This document shows positions 34,158 to 42,940 of a stretch of DNA of 64,000 nt, piece by piece. Source of the DNA: an uncultured bacterium (GTDB taxonomy: Bacteria > Bacillota > Clostridia > Oscillospirales > Ruminococcaceae); contig CAKXHL010000012.1 in the NCBI GenBank assembly GCA_934875375.1, positions 10,717 to 74,716 of the forward strand. The letters are read 5' to 3'. The notes under the pieces were generated by a model. That model searched no databases, was not told the DNA's origin, and worked only from the letters and a program-made list of their open reading frames with translations. Each line of letters starts with the position of its first letter. Position 1 is the first letter of the stretch. The position numbers and the translations under genes are program-made.

Positions 34158-34355
34158 CGCTTGCATCCTCCTTGCCCTTTTGATCGGACCGCTTCCAAAC
34201 GGACGCTGTCCCCAGCCAGCAGAGGCTCTGTTTCCATAGTATACGAAAATCATCAAAAAGTAAAGTCCATCCAAAAAAAATCGTCGAAGAATGCAACTTT
34301 CCAAGCCGGTAATCCAGCTGGTTTGTATACTCTGTCCCCGCCCGGCAAACACTTC

Positions 34356-35381
34356 TTATGCAAGTATCTGCGCCAGTGTGTCTGCTACCCGATCGATCTC
34401 CTTTTTCCCCACCCAGTAATGGGTTACAAAGCGGTATTTTCCATCCTCGAGGCCGTTGATCAAAATCCCTTTTTCCCGCATAGCCGCCGGAAACGCCTGA
34501 TGGTCAAATCCAGGCTTGTCGATGGTAAAAAAGATCATACTGATCTGCACCGCATCCATATCCACTGTCACACCGGGCAGCGCCTCCAGCTTTTGAGCAA
34601 AATATCTGGCGTTTTCGTGATCCTCTTTCACTCGTTTGGACATCTTTTCAATGGCGATGATCCCGGCCGCAGCCAAAATGCCGCACTGGCGCATTCCGCC
34701 GCCTAAAATCTTCCGGTTTCTCCTGGCCCGTGCGATAAAATCCGCGTCGCCGCATACCATGGATCCGACCGGCGCACACAGCCCCTTGGACAGGCAGAAC
34801 ATTACGCTGTCCCCATATTGGGCAATTGCTCTTGCCTCAACGCCCAGCGCCGCCGCCGCGTTGAAAATCCTGGCGCCGTCCAGATGAACCGGCAGCCCGT
34901 GCCGGTGCGCCGCCTCATAAACCTCTTTCATCTTTTCCAGCGGCATTACCCTGCCGTTGGAAAGAGCGTTTTCCATCTCTACCAGGCCGGTCCGGGGCAT
35001 ATGGATATCGTCCGGCCTTACCGCCCGCTCCACCGCTTCGGCCGTCAGCTGATCGTCATCGCTTTTTACCGTCCGCAGGCAAACCCCCGAAAGTACCGCC
35101 GTCGCCCCCACTTCATGAATCACGATGTGGGCGTTTTCGCTGCAGATTACCTCGTCCCCCCGGCGGGTGTGAGTCATGATAGCAACCTGATTTCCCATTG
35201 TACCGGAGGGGACAAACATCGCTGCTTCCTTGCCCAGTGTTTTTGCCGCCAGTTCCTCCAAACGCCGTACAGTGGGGTCGTCGCCATATACATCGTCTCC
35301 CACCGGTGCGGCGGCCATGGCCTTCCGCATTTCGTCAGTAGGATGCGTAACGGTATCGCTTCTCAAATCGATAAAATCCAT
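34356..35381 (-). CDS. ltaE: Low-specificity L-threonine aldolase
   Basis: The 341-residue PLP enzyme cleaves L-threonine or L-allo-threonine to glycine and acetaldehyde. [19 protein letters not shown] is the usual start, with cofactor contacts at His85 ([10 protein letters not shown]), Asp168 and Arg171 ([11 protein letters not shown]), and the PLP lysine in [11 protein letters not shown] (K199). The fold is aspartate aminotransferase-like and the enzyme is cytosolic. It ends about 120 bases before the purine leader promoter and in the same direction. Glycine is used by PurD, so the placement makes metabolic sense, although a separate transcript is likely. Confidence 0.92.
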   Translation of the reverse strand: MDFIDLRSDTVTHPTDEMRKAMAAAPVGDDVYGDDPTVRRLEELAAKTLGKEAAMFVPSGTMGNQVAIMTHTRRGDEVICSENAHIVIHEVGATAVLSGVCLRTVKSDDDQLTAEAVERAVRPDDIHMPRTGLVEMENALSNGRVMPLEKMKEVYEAAHRHGLPVHLDGARIFNAAAALGVEARAIAQYGDSVMFCLSKGLCAPVGSMVCGDADFIARARRNRKILGGGMRQCGILAAAGIIAIEKMSKRVKEDHENARYFAQKLEALPGVTVDMDAVQISMIFFTIDKPGFDHQAFPAAMREKGILINGLEDGKYRFVTHYWVGKKEIDRVADTLAQILA

Positions 35382-35699
35382 CCAGATTCCTCCCTTTTCT
35401 GTTTTTCCCTAATTTCATCCCCGGCGCTGCCGCACTTTTTTGGCATCCCTTTTTATCTGTTTTCGCCGGAGGTTGCGCCTCTGATTTTTATTCTACCGTC
35501 TTCGGCTCGCTTGTCAATCAACTCCTTGTAATAATTTGTTGGAAAAGTCCGAATTTTCCCAAAAAAGATTCCAGACAACGGCAGAAAATGCTATAATGAC
35601 CGTACAAAACACTTTTATTTGCGGATTTGTTTGCCCGCCGGCCAAGTTTCGGCTTGCCTTGCGGATTCCGAATCCGGAATATCATCAGGAGAACAAAAC
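35382..35699. other. Divergent intergenic region with plus-strand -10
   Basis: This lies between the threonine aldolase and the flippase gene. TATAAT at 35592-35597 with TTCCAG at 35569-35574 (17 bases) is a possible flippase promoter. No gene or structured RNA was seen. Confidence 0.45.
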
Positions 35700-37334
35700 A
35701 TGTCAACACAGCGAAAAAATGACCTACTTCGGCAGGGAAGTATTTTGGCCGTTGCCGGAATTTTGGTACGGCTGATCGGTATTTTGTACCGGATCCCCAT
35801 GTCCAATCTGCTGGGCGATGTGGGCAACGGCATTTATTCTGTCGCCTACGGTATTTACGGTGTCACCCTGACACTGGCTTCCAGCAGTCTGCCGCTGGCA
35901 GTCTCCAAGCTGATTGCCCAGCGCTCCATTCAAAAACAGCATCAAAACGCTTACCGCCTGTTTCGCATCGCGCTGATCTTTGCTTTGATCGTCGGTGCGG
36001 CCGCAGCACTTTTTCTCTTTTTCGGCGCAGATTTTTTAGAAAAACTCTACGCACGGGAAGGGCTGGCAAAACCGCTTCATATTATAGCTCCCACCGTTCT
36101 GGTCATGTCGGGGCTGGGGATTCTCCGCGGCTTTTTCCAGGGAAAAAACACCATGATTCCCACTGCGATTTCCCAACTACTGGAGCAAATCGTAAATGCC
36201 GTCGTCAGTATCGCAGCGATTTCCTGGATGATGAAAACCTACGCCCAGTCGCAGCAGCAGGCGGCCTACGGCGCAGCAGGCGGTGTGATGGGAACGTTGG
36301 CAGGTGCGTTGACCGCCCTTGCTTTTCTGATTTTTATTTTCTTCCTCTGCCGCCCCCATCTTCACCGGCAGTTGCAAAGCGACCCTCACGGTGTTACCGA
36401 ATCCCCGCAGGATATCATGAAAGCGCTGATGGTTACCGTCATCCCGGTTATCCTGAGCCAGACAGTTTATCAGATCGGGTTTACCTTGGACGACCTGATG
36501 TTTGGCAATTTAATGGCCGCAAAAGGGGTTGACAACACTACAATAAGTTCTTTCCAGGGTGTTTTTAACTCTCAGTATAATATTTTAATCAATGCTCCAG
36601 TCGCAGTGGCCACTGCCATGGCCTCGTCCACCATTCCCAGCATTGCTGCCTCTACCGTCTCCGGCAATCAAAAGGAGATTCACAGAAAAGTGCGCGGGGT
36701 TGTCAAATTCAATATGGCAGTCGCCATTCCAGCCGCTGTGGGTTTGGCTGTGTTGGCCCGTCCGATTTTAACGCTGCTGTTTCCTTCTCTGACAACCTAT
36801 CGGGATCTTGCCGCCAACCTGCTGGTCTACGGCTCCTCCGCAGTGGTGTTCTTCGCCCTTTCCACCATCACCAGCGCTGTGCTGCAAAGCGTAAACCAGA
36901 TGCGAACGCCGGTGATTCATGGTGCCCTTTCCATGGTGCTGCATGTAATGCTTCTGTACCTGCTGCTTCGTTTCACCGACCTTGGCATTTATGGGCTGAT
37001 CATCGGTAATGTAACCTTCCCGATGGTGATTTGCGCGTTAAACTGGCGTTCGGTGGGCGCTGCTCTTTCCTATCGACAGGAAGTGGGGAAAACCTTTCTC
37101 ATCCCCCTGATTGCTTCGCTCGTTATGGGCCTGCTGGCCCGCGGCACCTACTCTATCCTTTTCTCCCTGACCGATCGCAATACGCTCAGTACTGCCGTTG
37201 CCATCCTGATCGCCGTATTATCCTACAGTTTTTGTTTGCTGCGGTTTCACTGTTTTTCCCGTCAGGAACTGTACGATCTCCCCTTTGGCAGTCGGATCGT
37301 CCGCTTGGCTGGGCGGCTGCATCTGCTGCCTTGA
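35700..37334 (+). CDS. Oligosaccharide/lipid flippase of the MVF superfamily (SpoVB-like)
   Basis: The 544-residue protein has about fourteen membrane helices. The N-terminus QGSILAVAGILVRLIGILYRIPMSNLLGDVGNGIYSVAYGIYGV is typical of the SpoVB/MurJ-like polysaccharide biosynthesis flippases, and GVDNTTISSFQGVFNSQYNILINAPVAVATAMASSTIPSIAAS is the conserved central segment. It likely moves lipid-linked cell-wall or spore-coat precursors across the membrane. ATG 35700 has AGGAG upstream; the 27-codon extension lacks support. It is a monocistronic unit followed by a terminator. Confidence 0.88.
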   Translation: MSTQRKNDLLRQGSILAVAGILVRLIGILYRIPMSNLLGDVGNGIYSVAYGIYGVTLTLASSSLPLAVSKLIAQRSIQKQHQNAYRLFRIALIFALIVGAAAALFLFFGADFLEKLYAREGLAKPLHIIAPTVLVMSGLGILRGFFQGKNTMIPTAISQLLEQIVNAVVSIAAISWMMKTYAQSQQQAAYGAAGGVMGTLAGALTALAFLIFIFFLCRPHLHRQLQSDPHGVTESPQDIMKALMVTVIPVILSQTVYQIGFTLDDLMFGNLMAAKGVDNTTISSFQGVFNSQYNILINAPVAVATAMASSTIPSIAASTVSGNQKEIHRKVRGVVKFNMAVAIPAAVGLAVLARPILTLLFPSLTTYRDLAANLLVYGSSAVVFFALSTITSAVLQSVNQMRTPVIHGALSMVLHVMLLYLLLRFTDLGIYGLIIGNVTFPMVICALNWRSVGAALSYRQEVGKTFLIPLIASLVMGLLARGTYSILFSLTDRNTLSTAVAILIAVLSYSFCLLRFHCFSRQELYDLPFGSRIVRLAGRLHLLP

Positions 37335-37351
37335 CCCTATCTAAAAATGTG

Positions 37352-37399
37352 TCCCACCAAAAAGGGACGGGTTATGCCGTCTCTTTTGGGTGGGATTTT
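37352..37399 (+). terminator. Terminator of the flippase gene
   Basis: TCCCACC with AAAAAGGGACGG folds against CCGTCTCTTTT with GGGTGGGA, with a few G-U or mismatched pairs, followed by TTTTC. Confidence 0.65.
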
Positions 37400-37425
37400 C
37401 AGCAATAAAAATTTTTCTGTTTATA

Positions 37426-39192
37426 TCACAGGGAATTATAAACCGTAACAATTCGATTCCAAGTAATCCGTCCGATAATGCCGTCCACCGTTAATCCAAA
37501 CAGCCGTTGAAAAGTACGTACCGCATTGGCGGTGGCATTTCCGTAAATTCCGTCGGCCACTAACGTCGGAATACCCGTATAAATCCGCCCAATAGCGTTG
37601 AGATAATTTTGCATGATCCTCACATTTTCTCCGCGGGATCCTACCCGCAGCAATTCTCCCGGATAAGCCGGCGGCCCGCTGGCCCCGGCATTGATATCTC
37701 CCTCCAGATTGCTGTAAACGCTTTGCAACTGCCGCCAGGTCATCGGCCCGACAATGCCGTCCGCCGTCAAATTAAAGGTGTTTTGAAAAGCCTTTACCGC
37801 ATTTTCGGTAGCCGCCCCAAAAATGCCGTCCACAGCGGAAATGACCGGAATGCTTTCATAAAAACGCCCTGCGGCCCGAAGCCATACCTGCAGCTGCTCC
37901 ACCGATTCCCCTGTGGAACCAATCCTTAACGGATATCCCGGATACTCCCCGGCTACCGGCGCAAGCATGCTCCCTTCGGAAGAAAGCTCTGCTAACTTGG
38001 TCACCGCCACATAGATGTAGGAAATTTTGTACCAGGTTGCTTTTCCCACAATACCATCTGGGGTCAGGTTAAAAATCCGCTGAAATGTCCGAACCGCACT
38101 TTGCGTTGCACTGCCAAATTGGCCGTCCACCGTCATCTGGGGGATAGCGGGATAGTTGCGCCGGATCCGGTTGAGCTGTTGCTGCATCACCCGCACAGCG
38201 CTGCCAACGGATCCCAGCCGTAGCGGACTTCCTGGATAGGATTGCGGCGTGCCGGAAATCTCCGGCGCTTGTACTAGTGAGATGTCATATCCATAGTAAT
38301 ACTGTAAAATCCCCAAAGGCGTGTAGCCTTGATTGGCCAGTGTTACCGTCCCCCATTGCTTTAGCCCCGGACAGGTTACCTGCCTGCCATCACAATACTC
38401 TGCGTAGAATGGCTCTGTAAAATTACTTTTTTGAATGTAAGTATCAAAAATTTCGTCTACAATTTTGCTGATGTTGGTAAAAATATCCCGATTGTTTACA
38501 AACGCCTGATCGTATGAGGTAGAGCTGGTAATATCAAAATTATATCCCCGGCTCTGATACCATTCGGTGAAAATACGGTTGAGTGTCAGTGAAATCTGGC
38601 AGTAGATATTGGCTCTCAGCGCATTTTCCGGCCAGGTCGGATAAATTTCGCTGGATGCGACATTTTTGATGTAGTTGCGAAAGCTCACGGTTACATTGGC
38701 TGCCGAGGCGCTAGGCCTACCCAGATGAACGGTCACATACTGGGGTATGACCACTCTCGCGAGAATTCGCGCGGTTGAATATTCCGTCAGATTTGGCTGC
38801 GGCGGACCTGCAAGGTTATGCACCGGGATTTGTGAAATCCGTACCTGTGGCTGTCTCTCCTGGGTCGGCACCATTTCCACCTGCTGAAGCGCTTCCACTC
38901 CGGCAAAAATTTGTACGCCCAGCACTAGCTGAGACTGGTACCCGCTCATCTGCACGATGATATCGTAAGTGCTGTAAGGGATGACTCCCTCGTATGGATT
39001 TTGAGACAATTCCGCATCGGGGGCGTTAAGCGTTACCGCCTCCGTCTGACCGGATTCGTCGGCTGTCAATCGGGCAATCGGGGGCCTCCCCGTCTGCCAT
39101 TCGTTTTCATTATAAATCTCCACCAGCGCACCAGGTAAAGGCAGCGCCTCCCGCGCGATATAAACTTCAACGCGCAATGTTCCTGTGCTCAA
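37426..39192 (-). CDS. SpoIID-like protein with three peptidoglycan-binding repeats
   Basis: The 588-residue protein has a beta-sandwich N-terminal domain (residues 5-110, GTLRVEVYIAREALPLPGALVEIYNE), a SpoIID-like segment at about 165-260 (YIKNVASSEIYPTWPENALRANIYC, with Glu182 where SpoIID transglycosylases have the catalytic acid) and three PG_binding_1 repeats from about 320, each with DG-x-FG-x-AT and FQ-x-x-F-x-LT-x-DGI. No signal peptide is visible, so export is unexplained; a forespore/mother-cell role is possible. TTG 39192 is chosen as the start because GGGAGG lies eight bases upstream; the ATG at 39228 has no ribosome binding site. Stands alone. Confidence 0.78.
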   Translation of the reverse strand: MSTGTLRVEVYIAREALPLPGALVEIYNENEWQTGRPPIARLTADESGQTEAVTLNAPDAELSQNPYEGVIPYSTYDIIVQMSGYQSQLVLGVQIFAGVEALQQVEMVPTQERQPQVRISQIPVHNLAGPPQPNLTEYSTARILARVVIPQYVTVHLGRPSASAANVTVSFRNYIKNVASSEIYPTWPENALRANIYCQISLTLNRIFTEWYQSRGYNFDITSSTSYDQAFVNNRDIFTNISKIVDEIFDTYIQKSNFTEPFYAEYCDGRQVTCPGLKQWGTVTLANQGYTPLGILQYYYGYDISLVQAPEISGTPQSYPGSPLRLGSVGSAVRVMQQQLNRIRRNYPAIPQMTVDGQFGSATQSAVRTFQRIFNLTPDGIVGKATWYKISYIYVAVTKLAELSSEGSMLAPVAGEYPGYPLRIGSTGESVEQLQVWLRAAGRFYESIPVISAVDGIFGAATENAVKAFQNTFNLTADGIVGPMTWRQLQSVYSNLEGDINAGASGPPAYPGELLRVGSRGENVRIMQNYLNAIGRIYTGIPTLVADGIYGNATANAVRTFQRLFGLTVDGIIGRITWNRIVTVYNSL

Positions 39193-39277
39193 AAAAGATT
39201 CCTCCCGTCTTTTGGAATGAAGATGCAAGGCTTCTTTTCATAGTATGCGCGCCGTGTCGCCACCGTCACCGCCACAG

Positions 39278-39310
39278 AAAAAGGGGCGCTTCGAAAGCGC
39301 CCCTTTTTTT
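39278..39310 (-). terminator. Terminator of the third MATE gene
   Basis: AAAAAGGGGCGCTT (39278-39291) pairs with AAGCGCCCCTTTTT (39295-39308) around CGA. It lies downstream of the MATE stop (39322) and upstream of the peptidoglycan-binding gene, so the two are separate transcripts. Confidence 0.87.
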
Positions 39311-39321
39311 CAAATCGCTTT

Positions 39322-40719
39322 TTAATCCCGGATGACTTCTTTCCATTTGCCGGTACGATACCGCAAAAAGAACAGAATACAACGTACGCACTGATCGGCA
39401 CACATGGCCAGACAGGCCGCCTCCAGGCCAAAGTTCAGTACCCGGATTCCGATGACCGTGCCTAAAATCCGCACACCCCACATAGATACCGTAATGATGA
39501 TAAAGGTCCATTTGGTGTCACCCGCACCGCGCAGCGCACCAGCCAGTACCTGTGCCAGCATCTGCGGAACCTGAATGAACGCGTCGTATTGCAGGCAGAT
39601 GGTTCCCAACGCAATCACTGCCAAATCCGGGGTAAACATCCGTAAAATCGGTCCTGCGAAAACATAGAGCAGTACGCTCATAAATAGCATGACAATGCTC
39701 GCAATTTTTGCCGTTATTTTCACATATTTTTCTGCCAAATCCGGTCGCTTGGCTCCCAGTGACTGACCTACCAGCGTAGTGGCTGCGGTAGAAAACGCAA
39801 AACCGGGCATAAAACACATAGATTCCGCTGTCAGATACAGCGAGTTTGCGGCAACCGCCACGGTGCCCAATGTTGCGACGGTACTGGTGGTAATAATACC
39901 AGCAGAAGACATGGCAATTCTTTCAAAAGCCGCAGGCAGGCTGATGCGGAAAACCGTTTTTAAAATCGCCCAATCCGGCATATATTCTCCCTTGATGCTC
40001 AGCTGCATGGGTCCCTTTTTCAAAAAAAGTACCGCCAGCATAATCAGCGCGCCAATGGTAGCCGATCCGGAAGTAGCTGCCGCCGCGCCCGCTACGCCCC
40101 AGCCAGCGCCGATCATAGTGAATTCCATTCCGAACAGCGATATCGTCCTGGTCGGGTAAATGAGCAGAAAGTTGCCGATGACATTGACGATATTCACACC
40201 AATATTGACAAACATCGGCGTTTTGGTATCTCCATATCCCCGCATGATAGAAGTAATGATCATTGACATGGTACGGAAAATCAACGATGCTGCAATGATT
40301 CGGTTATAAACAGCAGCATCCGGCAGAATCTCCGCCTGGGCCCCCATCCAAAGGGGAATTTTTTCCGCCAGCAGCAACAAAAGACACATTAGAGGCAACC
40401 CCAGCGCCACAACCACCAAAAGTGCCTGACGCATCAAATCTTTCGCCCGCTGCAGATCCTCCGCTCCGATGGATCGGGAGATCATCGCTGTAAAGCCTAC
40501 GCCAATGGCCATGATTGTGCCGTTTACCAACATATTCGGCGAGTTGCTGATACTGACCGCCGCGGTGGCGTTAGCTCCCATGGAGCCAACCATGGCTGTG
40601 TCGACATAGCTGACCAGCGATACCAAAATCTGTTCGATAAACACCGGCCAGGCAAGCATAACAATGGTGAAGCTTGGCCTGCGGCTTTCATCCACCACGC
40701 TTACTTTTTGTGTGCTCAA
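39322..40719 (-). CDS. MATE family efflux transporter
   Basis: The 465-residue protein has about twelve helices with MATE motifs SFTIVMLAWPVFIEQILVSLVSYVDTAMVGSMGANATAAV and, in the second half, ISLPAAFERIAMSSAGIITTSTVATLGTVAVAANS. It is closer to the NorM/DinF style than the other two MATE proteins here. The start is TTG at 40719, preceded by GAGGGA. Substrate unknown; located in the cytoplasmic membrane. Confidence 0.9.
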   Translation of the reverse strand: MSTQKVSVVDESRRPSFTIVMLAWPVFIEQILVSLVSYVDTAMVGSMGANATAAVSISNSPNMLVNGTIMAIGVGFTAMISRSIGAEDLQRAKDLMRQALLVVVALGLPLMCLLLLLAEKIPLWMGAQAEILPDAAVYNRIIAASLIFRTMSMIITSIMRGYGDTKTPMFVNIGVNIVNVIGNFLLIYPTRTISLFGMEFTMIGAGWGVAGAAAATSGSATIGALIMLAVLFLKKGPMQLSIKGEYMPDWAILKTVFRISLPAAFERIAMSSAGIITTSTVATLGTVAVAANSLYLTAESMCFMPGFAFSTAATTLVGQSLGAKRPDLAEKYVKITAKIASIVMLFMSVLLYVFAGPILRMFTPDLAVIALGTICLQYDAFIQVPQMLAQVLAGALRGAGDTKWTFIIITVSMWGVRILGTVIGIRVLNFGLEAACLAMCADQCVRCILFFLRYRTGKWKEVIRD

Positions 40720-40942
40720 ACCAATCCCTCTTTCAACAGAAACTCATAATGTCCTATGACATATTACAACTTTATTCAGTTTAACACAGAGAATCCGGTT
40801 TGAACATAGCATTATTTCATAAATATTTTTTTTCTAACTGTATATTATGAATAAAAAAATGGAGAAAAACGTTTTCGTTTTTGGGATTGTAAAATTTTCC
40901 TTTTTCTCTTTTTGCTGTTTTCTCTCCAAAACAGCAAACGCC

Positions 40943-40971
40943 TTGTCAAAATTCCCAAACCGGATTATAAT
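40943..40971 (+). promoter_or_regulatory. Sigma-A promoter of the small Tic20-like gene
   Basis: TTGTCA (40943-40948) and TATAAT (40966-40971) have a 17-base spacer, 30 bases before the ATG. Confidence 0.82.
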
Positions 40972-41001
40972 GAGAAAAACAGGAAAGTTAGGTGTAATAT
41001 C

Positions 41002-41307
41002 ATGTCCTCAAAAGAAAAGGCTCTTTCCATTCTGTCTTATTTCGGACCGTTTTTTCTACTAGCTGTACTGCTCGCTCCTGAGTCCCATTTTGCAAAATAT
41101 CACGCCAATCAAGGGCTGGTTCTTTTTCTCACGGAAGTGGTGGTCAGCACGGTCATCATGGTCGGTCGGTACATCCCGTTGATCGGATGGACCTTCCAGC
41201 TATTGAATATCGTGATCGTCGTTCTGTTCTTTCTGGGGTTGAGCCACGCTATCCGGGAAGTGGAGGAACCGCTTCCTTTCATTGGAGAAATCCAGATTTT
41301 GAAGTAG
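41002..41307 (+). CDS. Small Tic20/DUF4870-like membrane protein
   Basis: The 101-residue protein has about three membrane helices. ALSILSYFGPFFLLAVLLAPESHFAKYHANQGLVLFLTEVVVS shows the order of the DUF4870/Tic20-like family: hydrophobic helix, short loop with Lys-Tyr-His-x-Asn-Gln-Gly, second helix. The function of the family is unknown in bacteria. The ATG at 41002 is close to the transcription start and has GGAAAG upstream; the ORF is open to 40912, across the promoter, so the internal start is right. It has its own promoter and terminator. Confidence 0.82.
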   Translation: MSSKEKALSILSYFGPFFLLAVLLAPESHFAKYHANQGLVLFLTEVVVSTVIMVGRYIPLIGWTFQLLNIVIVVLFFLGLSHAIREVEEPLPFIGEIQILK

Positions 41308-41340
41308 CCTTGCGGCAAAAAATTACTTCTTTTCGCTGTA

Positions 41341-41380
41341 AAAAAGAGCCTTTTTCTGTATAAAAAGGCTCTTTTTTCTT
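41341..41380 (+). terminator. Terminator of the Tic20-like gene
   Basis: AAAAAGAGCCTTTTT (41341-41355) pairs with AAAAAGGCTCTTTTT (41362-41376), flanked by a T-run. Confidence 0.87.
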
Positions 41381-41453
41381 CTATTTTTCACTCAAAAAAC
41401 ATCGCTTTTTGAAACATTTTTCTCCCGTATCTTACCTTTTATCCCCCGCCTGT

Positions 41454-42338
41454 CTACCCTTCCTGTCCATTTTTTACCGCCCGACGGGTCATCCAAAACA
41501 TATAAACACCCATGCCGCAAATCAAAACATATCCTATGACACTGTAATGGTCCGGCAGCTGGTGGAACAGGAAAAAGCCCAGAACCGCGGAAAAAATAAC
41601 CTGTGTATAATCATAAACAGAAATATCCCTTGCCGGCGCATAGGTATATGCCGCCGTAATGGCAAACTGCCCGCCGGCTCCGGCTATCCCCGCCAAAAGC
41701 AGAAAAAGAAGCTGCTGCCAAGTCATTGGCTGATAGAAAAACAACAGATATGGCAGCGTTACTAGGCAGGAAAAAGCGGAGAAAAACAGTACGATCAGCG
41801 GGCCTTTTTCTCCATTTTCGCCTTTCATGCCCAATTTGCGAACCATGGTATAGGCGACGCCTGCCCCCAATCCCCCCACCAAACCGATCAGCGACGGAAT
41901 CAAATCCATATTGGAAAACGTAGGCTTAATAATAAATAAGCTCCCAATAAAAGAACCGAGTACAGCTACTATCTGGTAGATCTTCAGATTCTCTTTTAAC
42001 AGCAGAAAGGAAAACAAAATTGCAAAAAAGGGGGACATTTTATTTAACATCGTTGCATCTGAAAGCACCAAATGATCTACCGCGTAAAAATTGCAAATCA
42101 CGCCGATGGTCCCTGCTGCGGCACGGATGAACAGCAGCCAGAAATTTTCTTTCTTCCATCGCACCGGCGTTCCGGATTTTTTCAGCACTGCATAGGCACA
42201 CACCAGCGCGACAATATTGCGGAAAAATGCTTTCTGCATAGCGGGCAGCTCACCGGATGCCCGAACGCTTGCATTCATGATGGCAAAACAGAATGCCGCC
42301 GCCAGGATACACAAAATTCCCTTATATCGTTTACTCAT
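41454..42338 (-). CDS. DMT superfamily (EamA) permease
   Basis: The 294-residue protein has ten membrane helices in two EamA repeats (GILCILAAAFCFAIMNASVRASGELPAMQKAFFRNIVAL and the second half beginning near PSLIGLVGGLGAGVAYTMVRKL). Members export amino acids or metabolites. ATG 42338 with GGAGAG is preferred: the 69-codon upstream extension includes the promoter region and would place an implausible soluble domain before the first helix. Promoter and two palindromes lie upstream. It ends in opposite direction to the Tic20-like gene. Confidence 0.88.
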   Translation of the reverse strand: MSKRYKGILCILAAAFCFAIMNASVRASGELPAMQKAFFRNIVALVCAYAVLKKSGTPVRWKKENFWLLFIRAAAGTIGVICNFYAVDHLVLSDATMLNKMSPFFAILFSFLLLKENLKIYQIVAVLGSFIGSLFIIKPTFSNMDLIPSLIGLVGGLGAGVAYTMVRKLGMKGENGEKGPLIVLFFSAFSCLVTLPYLLFFYQPMTWQQLLFLLLAGIAGAGGQFAITAAYTYAPARDISVYDYTQVIFSAVLGFFLFHQLPDHYSVIGYVLICGMGVYMFWMTRRAVKNGQEG

Positions 42339-42384
42339 TTTTTCTCTCTCCGCATTTACCAGAATCAAAAAATCGAACATATTC

Positions 42385-42413
42385 ACTCTATGCTTTTTCA
42401 CATCAAATGTCAA
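42385..42413 (-). promoter_or_regulatory. Promoter of the DMT permease gene
   Basis: TTGACA (42413-42408) and TAGAGT (42390-42385) on the minus strand are 17 bases apart, about 40 bases before the ATG. Confidence 0.72.
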
Positions 42414-42441
42414 CGCCTTTTTTGCATAGCACAGCGGTCTT

Positions 42442-42473
42442 GGTTTGCAAACCTTTCTGATTCGGATTCCGAA
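42442..42473. promoter_or_regulatory. Two palindromes upstream of the DMT permease promoter
   Basis: GGTTTGCAAACC (42442-42453) and TTCGGA-T-TCCGAA (42461-42473) lie about 30 and 50 bases upstream of the -35, where activators such as LysR-type proteins often bind. They also lie after the ribosomal operon terminator. Confidence 0.35.
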
Positions 42474-42520
42474 ATCTTTTACTCTTTGATTTGTGCAGGA
42501 TGAAACTACGGACAGCAAAG

Positions 42521-42551
42521 AAAAAACGGATGCAGGTTTCTGCATCCGTTT
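42521..42551 (-). terminator. Terminator of the ribosomal super-operon
   Basis: AAACGGATGCAG (42524-42535) pairs with CTGCATCCGTTT (42540-42551). On the minus strand it is followed by TTTTTTC, 15 bases after the rplQ stop. Confidence 0.9.
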
Positions 42552-42565
42552 GGGTATTTATTTCA

Positions 42566-42907
42566 TTATACCAGCTCGATAATCGCCATTTCAGCAGCGT
42601 CACCGCGGCGAGGTCCGATTTTGATGATGCGGGTGTAACCGCCGTTTCTCTCTTTATATTTGGGAGAAATTTCATCGAATACTTTTTTCGCCACGGTCTC
42701 TTTCGTAATGAAAGAATATACCTGACGTTTCGCATGTAGGCTGTCGTTCTTGCCGATCGTAATGATCTTCTCGGCCATGGAACGAACTTCTTTCGCTCTT
42801 GTCACAGTGGTCTCGATCTTGCCGTTTTCCAGCAGATAGGTAACCATGGCTCTGAGCATCGCTTTTCTATGGTCGGTCGTTCTGCCGAGCTTTCTTGCAC
42901 CTGGCAT
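42566..42907 (-). CDS. rplQ: 50S ribosomal protein L17
   Basis: The 113-residue protein begins [26 protein letters not shown], the L17 signature, and ends in the usual [22 protein letters not shown]. It lies at the surface near the polypeptide exit tunnel of the 50S subunit. It is the last gene of the super-operon, 33 bases after rpoA, and is followed by a terminator. Confidence 0.97.
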   Translation of the reverse strand: MPGARKLGRTTDHRKAMLRAMVTYLLENGKIETTVTRAKEVRSMAEKIITIGKNDSLHAKRQVYSFITKETVAKKVFDEISPKYKERNGGYTRIIKIGPRRGDAAEMAIIELV

Positions 42908-42940
42908 GGAAATTCACTCCTTTACCTGGAATAGTAAGAA

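Larger units (their letters stand above)
33957..34237 (-). promoter_or_regulatory. Structured purine-operon leader with attenuator
   Basis: About 270 bases precede purE. A 9-bp perfect stem (GAGGATGCA at 34170-34162 with TGCATCCTC at 34035-34027, minus strand) closes a 144-base domain and covers the AAGGAGG ribosome binding site of an internal ORF. Just after it comes a strong terminator (33974-34011). A TATACT -10 is at 34243-34238, with a poor -35. I do not recognise a guanine, PRPP/ykkC or THF riboswitch here. Confidence 0.6.

Noticed and set aside
33957..34237. Guanine or PRPP (ykkC) riboswitch before purE
   Set aside because: The conserved core segments of these families could not be found by eye; left as an unassigned structured leader.
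6359..40719. Three MATE pumps as a recent duplication
   Set aside because: Their N-terminal and middle motifs differ clearly from each other, so they are distant paralogues and not local duplicates.
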